64,000 nt of DNA from Congeria kusceri (Eukaryota > Mollusca > Bivalvia > Myida > Dreissenidae). Both the position numbers and the translations under genes were made by a program. The notes below the pieces were generated by a model, which ran no database searches, had not been told where the DNA came from, and saw only the letters and a program-made list of their open reading frames with translations. How positions within the stretch are numbered: the stretch's first letter is position 1; every line of letters begins with the position of its first letter. Location: positions 2,715,001-2,779,000 of the forward strand of contig CM051034.1 in NCBI GenBank assembly GCA_027627225.1, read 5' to 3'. Below are positions 49,901-62,600 of this stretch, piece by piece.

Positions 49901-52900
49901 CAATTAGTTTACTTGTGTATGCTTTTTAAACACGTGAAAGCTTTCGAAACATATTTTATATGCAAAATCATGCTTTAGATTCCCTGCATCATCTTCCATA
50001 GGTCGTGCTTTCAAGCAGATTACGAATTTTCAGCCGTTTAAGTTCTCTGCGGTAAATCAAGCAAATGTATTTAAATATTAATTAAAGTTGCGCGCATAAT
50101 ACATTATGAGTAAAATCAATCAGTTTATACACCAATCTCTTGCTAACCGGCTACATTCCATTCACGTCTGTAGTTGGCTCGAAAAGTAGTCCCAACTCAC
50201 GTGGTTTAAGTCATATTATTTCATCTGCGCAAATTGGCATGAAAATAGTTCCATTAATAGGAATCAAAAAACAATCCCTATTTATGATAATTTAAAAACC
50301 ATTTATTCTTTATTTCTATGCTTGCGCATGGTCTCAACTTTAATGTGCGATAAATACATTTTTGGACAACATTCTTGTCATTCCGTGACAAGGTTAAGTA
50401 GATTTTACCGTTTTGTCTAGCTCCCAAACACCGCTTACTACAACACTTGGATACTTACACAGTTGTTGAATATGACCATTCACTATCCATCCATGTCACC
50501 CAACCTCACTTTGACATCGACCTTGACCTTATTTGGACTTAAAATAATTCAAAAGTTTCTTGGTCAACTAGATTTTACCGTTTCGTCTAGCACCAACACC
50601 GCTTACTGCAACACTTGGATATTTACACAGTTGTTACTGATGACCGTTCCCAATCCACCCTTATCACCTAATCTCACATTGACCTTGATCTAATTTGGAC
50701 TAAGAAATGGGATATCCAGCACCAGCGGGGGCATGTGTGTTTATTAAACAAAGAATCTTGTTTTGTATTTTTTCCTGACCGACGTGCACAACTGTTATGT
50801 TATAGGTGGTTTTACAGAGTCGCCGTCGTGTAATGGATATACTGTCTGCATTGGTCCCGGGAAGCATTCGAATGGTCTGTCTTAAAATACACCAAGTACT
50901 GGTTCTACCAAGGAAACGGACTCGAGAGTGTCTCAATAAACGTCTGGCTATGGACACATTGACAATCGAGCTAAAATAAATAGGTTTAAACTAAAATTAG
51001 ACTGATCCTTTCATGTGAAGCTATAGCAAAGCTAAGGCGAAACTCATATTGTACTCGCCGTCGCGGAGTAAGTATACTAAATGCGAGTAAAAATTACTCG
51101 ACGTGTCTGCGCGGAGTTACGAGAGAGGTAGCAGATTCCGCTACAAAATCACGCGGCGTGACGCCGCGAGCGGGTACAACTGATACTTGATTACCCAAAC
51201 TCCGCGAATCGCGAAATATGTTTGTGTCGCTGCAGCCGTATTGTATTTACACTGTGTGATTGTCTCTACACTTCAGTTCCGGATCCGGTCTGTGAATGCG
51301 ACGTCAGAAGGCGGTGTCCTACACCAGTTGATGGTCGACAGCTTCGTCCAGCACTCGGAACACGGCTATGGTAATGCACCTATCAGTATTTTCCACTAGT
51401 GGGAGGAGCGGCAGACTGACCCAGGGAAATCTGACTAATTTAATCGTTGGGGTCGAATTCCCCACTCTAGAGTCAAGTATTAAACATAAATAAAGCCATA
51501 TCAAACCAAATTTTCTTACCAGTTTTCACAAACGTTGTCTACAAAAAGCGAGTATAGCAAAGAAATCGAACCGAAATTCTGCACATTTCTCTCGATGCGC
51601 CATTTTGTATAAAACCGGATGTGACGTAGTAACTCACCAACGCTTCTATTTATTGTATGTTAAAGACTGCAGGAAAGCATTAAATATCATGCTATAACGC
51701 TCAGTACCAATGATATATGTGTTTTTTTTTATTTAAATAAAGAAGCATGTGACCGATAAATGTTGCTTTAATGGACAGATCACTGGGCGGTTCTTTGAAC
51801 TCAGGTGGGAGAACACTCGCCCTATAAGCGAGAGGTCATGTGCTCGCGTCAGTGAGTCGCTGCTCAATTGTCTCACACAATGGCAAATAAATGATGTTAA
51901 TCCTGAAATAGAATGCTATTTGTATTTGATAAAAATAAAGATGTATGGGGGTGGGGAGGTAGGAAGGGTCAGTCATATTCAGGGCCTTCAAATTCCCCGG
52001 TATCTCCGAGGGTTTGAGGCCCTATGCAGCGCTTCACGTGATTCCTTCTAAGATCAAACATTCGCGTTGAGTGAATGCAAAGTCTAATAATTGTTCATGC
52101 TTCCGTTTTGTTTAAGTAAAGCTGTATGTGGGACAGTTTTTTCAGTTGTGGGAAATCGAAATCGTATTGTTAATCCACGGACGTATATAACTTTACAAAA
52201 ACACTGAAGTCGAGTCAAATAGAAACATAAACACCCGAGGTTAAAAAAAAAATTCAGCGCGATGAACTTCAAATGTGCTTAAATATTGATGAAATGAAAT
52301 TTGAGTTGCAACATTAATTGTGCACACCGATTTCCAACATAGATGAAATTATATTTGCAACATTAATTATGAACACCGATTTTCAACATAGATTGAAATG
52401 AAATTTGATTTGCAACATTCATTATGTAAACCTGAACCTATTTTAAATATTGTTGAAATGAAATTTGATTTGCAACATTTATGATGTATGCCTGAAGCGA
52501 TTTTAAATATTGTTGAAATGAAATTTGATCTGCAACATTAATTATGTAAACCTGAAGCGATTTTAAATATTGTTGAAATAAAATTTGATTTGCAACATTA
52601 ATTGTGTATACCTGAACCGATTTTCAAACTGTTATCCATACGGAAGTTTGGTACTTTAACTCGCAATACTTGAAGATTTGCTGCCAATTTAGAATGCAAC
52701 CTAAATGTCGCGAAAACGTTTACTTGTTTTGTACTTGATAAGTAGTTTGTCTGCATAAAAGCGTTTCAGGAAGACCGCTTTGCCGTCAGTTATCAGTGTA
52801 GATAAAGATAAAAATAATAATAATCTAAAAGCGTCTATTAATAATCAGTTTGTTTGTTTCAAGAGTCATCGAAAGACATCAATAAAATCAAAGCAGTTTG

Positions 52901-55900
52901 TTGATTTAAGAATAACTTATTTATCGTTGGTGCAGTGTTTGTCAAATTTGAAAATCGGCACTTATCTTAAGTGTTTTGTATTGACATGTTTGAACATACC
53001 ATTTTATGTCTTTATGTCTCATATCATCAATTCAATTACCGGGTTCAACAAAACCAGGGCCCGCATTCACAAAGCTCTTTAGGGAAAACTTAAAGTAATT
53101 CCTTAAATTCATAAAACTCCTCCAGTCTGTGGCTGTTTCATTTAGAGTTCTAGTCTATGGCTGTTAATTTCGAGTTTTAGTCTATGGCTGTTGCATTTCG
53201 AGTTCTAGTCTGTGGCTGTTTCACGCAGAGTTCTAGTCTATGGCTGTTTCATTTAGAGTTCTAGTCTGTGGCTGTTTCATTTAGAGTTCTAGTCTATGGC
53301 TGTTTCGTTTAGAGTTCTAGTCTATGGCTGTTTCATATAGAGCTCTAGTCTATGGCTGTTTCATGTAGAGTTCTAGTCTATGGCTGGGTCATTTCGAGTT
53401 CTAGTCTATGGCTGTTTCATTTCGAGTTCTAGTCTATGGCTGTTTTTTTTTCATTTAGAGTTCTAGTCTATGGCTGTTTCATTTCGAGTTCTAGTCTATG
53501 GCTGTTTCATTTAGAGTTTTAGTCTATGGCTGTTTCATTTAGAGTTCTAGTCTATGGCTGTTTCATTTAGAGTTCTAATCTATGGCTGTTTCATGTAGAG
53601 TTCTAGTCTATGGCTTTCATTTAGAGTTCTAGTCTATGGCTGTTTCATTTCGAGTTCTAGTCTATGGCTGTTTCATGCAGAGCTCTAGTCTATGGCTGTT
53701 TCATGCAGAGCTTTAGTCTATGGCTGTTTCATTTCGAGTTCTAGTCTATGGCTGTTTCATTTAGAGTTCTAGTCTATGGCTGTTTCATTTCGAGTTCTAG
53801 TCTATGGCTGTTTCATTTAGAGTTTTAGTCTATGGCTGTTTCATTTAGAGTTCTAGTCTATGGCTGTTTCATTTAGAGTTCTAGTCTATGGCTGTTAATT
53901 TCGAGTTTTAGTATATGGCTGTTTCATTTCGAGTTCTAGTCTGTGGCTGTTTCACGCAGAGTTCTAGTCTATGGCTGTTTCATTTAGAGTTCTAGTCTAT
54001 GGCTGTTTCATTTAGAGTTTTAGTCTATGGCTGTTTCATTTAGAGTTCTAGTCTATGGCTGTTTCATTTAGAGTTCTAATCTATGGCTGTTTTATGTAGA
54101 GTTCTAGTCTATGGCTTTCATTTAGAGTTCTTGTCTATGGCTGTTTCATTTCGAGTTCTAGTCTATGGCTGTTTCATGCAGAGCTCTAGTCTATGGCTGT
54201 TTCATGCAGAGCTTTAGTCTATGGCTGTTTCATTTCGAGTTCTAGTCTATGGCTGTTTCATTTCGAGTTCTAGTCTATGGCTGTTTCATTTAGAGTTTTA
54301 GTCTATGGCTGTTTCATTTAGAGTTTTAGTCTATGGCTGTTTCATTTAGAGTTCTAGTCTATGGCTGTTTCATTTAGAGTTCTAATCTATGGCTGTTTTA
54401 TGTAGAGTTCTAGTCTATGGCTTTCATTTAGAGTTCTTGTCTATGGCTGTTTCATTTCGAGTTCTAGTCTATGGCTGTTTCATGCAGAGCTCTAGTCTAT
54501 GGCTGTTTCATGCAGAGCTTTAGTCTATGGCTGTTTCATTTCGAGTTCTAGTCTATGGCTGTTTCATTTCGAGTTCTAGTCTATGGCTGTTTCATTTAGA
54601 GTTCTAGTCTATGGCTGTTTCATTTAGAGTTTTAGTCTATGGCTGTTTCATTTAGAGTTCGAGTCTATGGCTGTTTCGTTTAGAGTTGTAGTCTGTGGCT
54701 GGGTCATTTAGAGTTCTTTTACATCAAAATTTTTTAAACTTGTTAATCTTGCTAAGATGTCTCATTATTCACCCTCTTGTAAACATATATCATTGGACCT
54801 CACATAGAAAAATTATATTAAATTTTCACATGAGTACATCTTCAGTTAAGATTTCCTTAAGGAGCTTTTTGAATACCAACCCTGAGCACGAAAGTTCTCC
54901 ATCTCAAACTTTGTCTCTCTTGAACTGTTGACTATCGAAAACGCTTGCTAGACTATATGATCATTTTGTTTCATTGGTGAATATTTAGGAATATGTGATT
55001 TAGTTTGGAAATATTCGTAGTTATGAACCCCACATTTACATTAAACAGGAAATAGAGGATATTTGTTGATTTCGGTGTAAGATCGTATTTTAGTATACGA
55101 GTGTTCATAGAAAATGATAGATCTATTTTCACGAGTGGCGCAGCCACGAGTGAAACTATCTATTTTCCATGATCAAAAGTGAAAAAAATACGATCTTAAC
55201 CGAAATCAACAGATTTTCTTTTTATGTGATGCTTTTGGACAATAAATACAAAAATTGCGCGACATAAGCTTAAACGTCACAAGATAGTGTATTATGACGT
55301 CATAAAAATGACGTCATAAAAATGACGTCGTCATACATGAATCCAAAGCTTACTTTTTTATGATTACGAGTGAAATAAATACGATCTTACACCGAAATCA
55401 ACAAAACTTCTTTTTATTTCAGGCTTTTGGACAATAAATAAATAAAAATGCGCAAGATAAGCTTAAACGTCACAAGTTCGTGTATTATGACGTCATAAAA
55501 ATGTCGTCATAAATGATTCCGAAACTGTCACTCGTTAGTATGATGGGGAAAAAGTGCCATATTTTGTTAGTCGTTGTCGCTTAATTATAATTGTTTTGAA
55601 TTTTATAATGTATTATATGTAAACACATGCATGAACATACTGTAAACGTGTAAACATTTGCCAAGTTCTGTAAACCACTACTTGTAGATCGATGCTATTT
55701 ATGGAAAAATAGACCGTTTTATGTTATATTTTCACTGCAGTGAAAATGGAAAATCTTACATTTTCACTGCTCTAACAGTGAAAATATAAACTTTTATTTC
55801 ACCAATAAAAATCGATATTTCATTCAAAAGCATATAATAAATGTTAATGTAAAACAATGCTCTTCATTATAGATAATTCTCAGTCGCATTAGAGAACAAT

Positions 55901-56584
55901 TGTACATATGAATAAAATATAATAACAAAGGCCCACATGCATAAAAATATCCAGACAAAACATTACGACTTTAACAAAGACATCTTCGACAACCAACTTT
56001 ATATCTTCTGATTATGAAAGCATTTAATACGTGAAAACACATATACTACATTTACGTATTTTCACAGTAATGCGAATTTCTTGACATAGCTTCTTTTCGT
56101 ATTTCAGTGGCAGACAATCCTTTGAAATGGGATCTCAATAACAGGTACAGTAACCTCCCTTTGTTGGCTGAAATTACTAACTTCTCGTATTACCTCTACA
56201 ACTTCTGCTACTACAACTGCTTCCACGACCATTGAAGCTACCACTGTTGCTATAATAATAACTTCTACTGCTTCTGCTGGTGCTGCTGCTGGGCTGCTAC
56301 TGATAATGCTACTACTACTGCTACTTCTACTGCTACTTCTACTGCCACTGCTACTACTACTGCTACTACAACCACTACTGCTACTGCTACTACAACTGCT
56401 ACTTCTACTGCTACTTCTACTGCCACTGCCACTGCTACTACTACTGCAACTGCTACTATTATTACTACTGCTACTACTACTTCTACTGCTACTACTACTT
56501 CTACCTCTACTACTACTTCTACTACTACTACTACTGCTACTACTACTGCTACTACTACTGCCGCTGCTACTACTACTGCTACTT

Positions 56585-56636
<52 letters not shown>

Positions 56637-59600
56637 AACTACTTGCTACTGCTACTGCTGCTGCTGCTGCTGCTGCTACTGCTACTGCTACTGCTACTAC
56701 TACTACTGCTACTACTGGTACTACTACTACTACTACTACTTAATAATGATGATGATTCTGATGATGATGATGATGATGATTCTGATGATGATGATGATGA
56801 TAATAATAATAATAATAATAGTTTAGGTAATATAATTATAATATCAGTTATTGGTGATGATGACGATGAGACCTTGCAGTTACTGGTTTTATTTATGATG
56901 ATGGTGATGATGATCATCATGATAATGATGATTATGATGATGATGAGGAGGATTAATAGTTAAACGCCTTGTTTTTTCATTGACTTTGATGTCAACTTAG
57001 TATAGAGCTAGAATCGTGTGTATTTGAACCTGCCTCCGTTAGGTCAGGTGTTGACCAGCAGCGGTCAGTGTGTATTCAATTGAACCGAGTGACCGCGAAA
57101 ACATAGCGAGTAGCGGGGTATGCGCTGCATTTATTTATAAACGTTAGGACTGAAGAACAAAATCGCGCTGATGATGATGATGATTAAGGTTTTACTTTAC
57201 CATTAACCCCGAGGGTCTCGTGCATTTCGTGCATTTTCACCCGGAGGAAATCCACGAACTTCTCACGCTGAAGAAAGTCCTGGCATCGACCTTGACCTCT
57301 CGAGGTCAGTTTGGTGTCGGTTGACCTACATTAAAAACAACGTAATTTTTAAATCTATGTAAGCTTAAAATCGTAATGTGTTTTCGATAATTGCGAGATG
57401 TTAATTAGCACAAATGTTCAGTCTTTGTCTTGGAATATTTAACAATAAACTCGCTACCAAGATCTGATATCGAAATGTGTAGAAACATTTGCCTGTAGTT
57501 ACAAACTTTACGTTCGTGACCGTTCTATTTACGTCATTTCAGCCAATACAAAATCTATTCGATGTCCGCATTATTTATAACAAAAAAAAACAAGAAAATT
57601 ACGTAAGCTTCATTGATTAAACTGATTTCAGTTAAAGAATATCGTTCGTTTTAGGTGCAAGATGACCAGACTTGGACATACGACTCGATGGAGGAAGACC
57701 ACACAGGTAATACATCACAAAAATCATGTACTACTGAAATGTACTCAGTCTGAAATATACTACTGAAAAACATGTGTGAATATGCTGAAATAATATAGAG
57801 AATAACAGGTTACTGCCTGGTCTTATGTAATATATCCGGTGAGGCTTAGAATAATATAACGGAGAGGCTTGCCGAAGCGTTATTTTATTCGTGCCGAACC
57901 TGATATATTACACAATACCAGACAGTAACCTGTTTTTCTATTTATCATACCACATTGTTCGTAAAATATCACCAAAGTACCTAATTTTTATATATTTAAA
58001 AACTAAGGGCGGCGCTGATTTTACTGAGCCGACTTTTACACGTTCACGTAGATGTAGGTATGGATTTCTAAAAGTTGACTGAATAATACCTTATTATTAA
58101 CATTTTGTAATGATAAGTGAACTGTTTTCACTACGAATACATAGATTACACGCATGTAAAATAAAATACTGAAAATGCGAACTGAAATGGATTGCAACGA
58201 TCAATTTTATTGGAGAACACACAACGCCGAATTGTTTGGAGACGCCATTTTGGAGTTGTGTATTGAAATTGACATTTCCAAGATCGTGTCATTATTGACA
58301 GTATTTGACAATAGTGTATTCAATTTTCGGTAATAATGTTTTTGGTTCAACATAAACTGATGCTGTGTAGTGACTTTTATTGCATTTATTATGAATGTAT
58401 TGAAATAAATTTTTATGGATGATTTATTGTGTTCCATAGATGACGTCATATCACTACCAAAGTGCGGGTTTATGTAAATATGTATATAAAAAAAACACGT
58501 TTTTGTGTGATTTATGACGATTAAAAATAATAAACTATGAACGTTCTTGGTATCAAATTGTTTGTTTTGTTGAATCTGATATATTTTACTGAAACTGACT
58601 TTATAGTTCTTTCCGAATAATATGACGTACCTCCAAACATTGACTGATATAAACGCTACTGACCTGATATAAAAAAATATATCAGGCACCTTTATATCAG
58701 GCCGATATCAGCATAGTGGTATGATACAATACTGAAACAGATTACTGAAAACCATGTGTTGATATGCTGAAATATACAACTGAAATAGACTACTGAAAAA
58801 CATGTGTAAATATGCTGAAATATACTACTGAAATAGACTACTGAAATAGACTACTGAAATACACTTGATAAGCTTGATACCCGTCACGTGTTTGCAACGT
58901 TTATTATAAAGTAGCAAGTTCATTTATCTTCAGCAGATGCTTTTCAGTTAAACAACATTTACAAAAATAAACAAAAGCAAATAGCCAGCAAAACGTGGGT
59001 ATAATATTTCATTTGGTACTTAATGTACATCAAAAGAGGCAATTGCTTCACTTGAAATTTGCACATGCTTGCCATCGTTAGTATGGGCACTGCAACTAAG
59101 AAAGTTCTCTATCTCAAACTTGGACAAAACGTGAAATACCCTCTTGTAACAATCAAAACAGTTGTTACACCATTATGTGACGGGCCCGGCTGGCTTAGTT
59201 GGTAGAGCACTCTCAATCCAGGGTTCGTGAGTTCGAACCCCAGCCCGGCCACATAACTTGTGTGGGAATTGGTCATGAAATAATTTCTACGGCCGTTCTC
59301 CCTCTACCTAGATTCAGTTAAGCAGGTGTCAGTTACTGGTATAAGGTTGTGCACTTAGTACTGGTAAACCGCTTAAATAGATCAACTGACCGCCGTTATT
59401 TGACTGAAATACTGTTAAATACGGCGAAAAATCCCCCCCAAAACACACATAATTATGTATATTGATTTCTACTTGCTAGTGTCTAAGGTTAAGTTCAAAC
59501 CTTAACATTTTCGTAGTCAAGCGTCCAGATTGTCCTTGAAATGAAGTACTTAACACCCGAGTTTGGTCGATTGACATGACACAATTAACTTGTTTCAGTT

Positions 59601-62600
59601 TTCCGGGTCTTGTGAAGTGTAAATCAATCACGAGTTTGGGTGACTAAATAAACATGAAAATTAACACGTGCTCAATGCTTCAGGTCACCTGGACCACTCG
59701 TACGAGGCGAGCAAGACGAGTGAAGGGGTGAGGATTGTGAGGTCACACCGCAGTCTGAGGGACGTACACAGGATGCACTATAAGGTATGTTTGGAATTAA
59801 TGTAAGATAGAATTCGCTGCACTGAGGATTAACCGATTCCAATCATGTCAGCGATTTCACGGACAGTAAGCCGGCGAGCTAACCTGATACCTTTTGCTTA
59901 ACATTACTATTAAGCTCATAAGGTCTGCCCTTTTTATGCCACTCTCCTTCCAACCACTTGAAAAACGTTTATGTCATATGTATATTAATACTCTGCTGAC
60001 GTTCCTGTGCATTTCTGACATTTCCATTTCTTTAATTGTTTGTCCAGGGGTCATTCCGCGCTCTACACAATATTTTATCACTGAACGGTGTTCCGGTGCT
60101 TTTTCTGACGTCACCATTTTTGTTTGGATTCGATTGAGCACCCGTTACAAATTACGTCATAAAATTTATATTAATGACGTCATTATTTTGAGACGTCGCA
60201 CACTGACGCGCCATAATCGTGCCGTCATAACAGTGTACAATTTAACATAACAACACACTATAACTATACCTATCTCGATGCATAATATACGAGAGTAAAA
60301 AAAAAACTGTCATAATTTCGCGTGGGCCGTTCTGCCGGGCATGGTAGGGGGAAATAATATATATTTTACAGATATATGTATTAATTTATATGTAATGTAA
60401 TAATTTAGAATCCAGTTGTATCGATTTATATAAATACAAAGTTTTAAAATTATCTATACACGTGTTCTTTATAAAAGTTATAATCTTAACATAATCATAA
60501 TATCTTAAATTGGAATACTCAGATGTTTGTTGTCCATTAAAATTGGGACCAAATATAAACGGCTGTAAGCTTTACATCCGTCACCGCGAAAACTGTTAAA
60601 CAGTCATACATTGTCTGACAAAACTTGTAAGTGTCTGACAAAAATATATAACACCTTATTCATATTTCATGTTAGTTTAACTCATTTAAATAAATTGTGG
60701 ATGTTTAACTGAAACATAAAGAAGTATGTATCATGTTTAACCAAATCATTGCATTATCACCGTTTAATTAAAACAGTGTATATCAAGTTAGGAACTTGTG
60801 GCATAGTCTGTTACATACTTCCAGTTTTTTTTTACGCAAACATCTGAGGCGTGTCGTGGAAAACCCGGGCGACACTTTCCGCTTTTATGGTATTTTCTGT
60901 TTCAAAGAAGTATCTTCTAAGCACAAATACACTGTATGCGAAAAATGTCGTCCCGGATCAGCCTGTGCGGACTGCACAGGCTGATCCGGGACGACGCTTT
61001 AGGCACATGCATTAAGCCCGGTTTTCCCACGACACGCCACAAATTAGTATTTTCCTCCCATGCTATAGTTAAAGCACTTTGTTCGATTCATCGATCTTCA
61101 CAACTACATCACAAGCTTTACCATGTGCTCTATTGTGTAATGTAGTTTAACAGTTAAGCACGCTGTATTCCAAATAGCATTTATTGGATAAACATTAATA
61201 AGTAGGATATCGATTGCCTATGTTAAACATTGGTACAAACGCCCACTGTCTACTATAGATAAGAAGCTGATGTATACGTTGCAGACTAGTACATGATGGT
61301 TTTGTATGTGTTTGACGTCTGTGAAACGCCCACTGTTTACTATAGTTAAGAACCTGGTGTAGAACGTTGTACACTAGTTCATGATTAATTTGCATATGTT
61401 TGACGTCTGTGGAACGTCTACTGTTTTCTACAGTTTTGAGCAATCGACCTTGGTGTAGCACGTTGCACACTATACATGATTGATTTGCATATGTATGACG
61501 TCTGTGGAAACAGCTACTGACTACTTAAAAGTAGTTTTAGCAACTGGCCCCTGGTGTACATTTCAGACGACCCATTTCGAAGAGCGCCTGACCCCTCAGC
61601 TGGTTGAAGCCCTCGACAACATCACCCTGCAGCACAGTCCGAACACTGTCACCTCGTAAGTGCTTCATTGTCAGTCCTGACACGTTGTGATTGTACCGCT
61701 GGGAATTTAAAAGCGTATTAAGTAATAAATGTTGATGTATAGATGTGAGCTGAGTAAAAGTGACATTGGACATCTGATTGTACATTTCAGTCACACTGTT
61801 GAAGGTGCTGCGGAAATCGGAGAAGAACATTCAGGAGGTATGAAAGCGCACTTCCTGCAACATTGTCCATGAACGCAAATCACTAGTTTTTTTTATTTGA
61901 AGTGTTTCATCAATTAAGTCAGTCAGGACAAAACGATATTAATTTGCAAGCAGTGGATTCATTTAACAACTTCTAGCAGATATCCAGCATTAACAGGTCA
62001 TTGTTCTCTCGTGTTTTCTTCATTACTGTATATTTCTGTATTATCCGCTTTCTTCAGAGTTTCCGAAGATTTCGTCTGTGTCAAGAAGCAAACTAAAACT
62101 AACGTTGAAGAGGTAAGACTTTTTTTAAAATAAATATAACTGAAATCAAGAAATTGCGGCGTATCACATGGTTACAATATGTAGCGACGTATTAAATGGT
62201 TACAAAACGTTGCAGGATGTCACTTGGTAACAATATGTAGCGGCATATCACATGGTAACAATGCGTAGCAGAATATCACACGCTAGCAGTATGTAGCGGC
62301 ATATCACATGGTAAAAATACGTAGCGGCATATCACATGGTAACAATATGTAAGTAGCGTCACATCACATGGTAACACTATATAGAGGCATATCACATGGT
62401 AGCACTATGTAGAGGCACATCATTTGGTAACACTATGTAGAGGCACATCACATGGTAACACTATGTAGAGGCACATCACATGGTAGCACTATGTAGAGGC
62501 ACATCAAATGGTAGCACTATGTAGAGGCACATCACATCGTAATTCTATGTAGAGGCACATTACATGGTAGCACGATGTAGATGCACATAACATGATTGCA

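Noticed and set aside
51187..51276. Signal-peptide-like sequence before gene 2 exon B
   Set aside because: The frame starts with TTG rather than ATG, and the phase of exons A and B supports the acceptor at 51276; the hydrophobic stretch is intron sequence.
56306..56743. Leu-rich 145-codon ORF
   Set aside because: Trinucleotide microsatellite translation.
58207..58689. 160-codon minus-strand ORF in the copy 2 insertion
   Set aside because: AT-rich frame with no transposase or RT motif; probably chance within a non-autonomous element.
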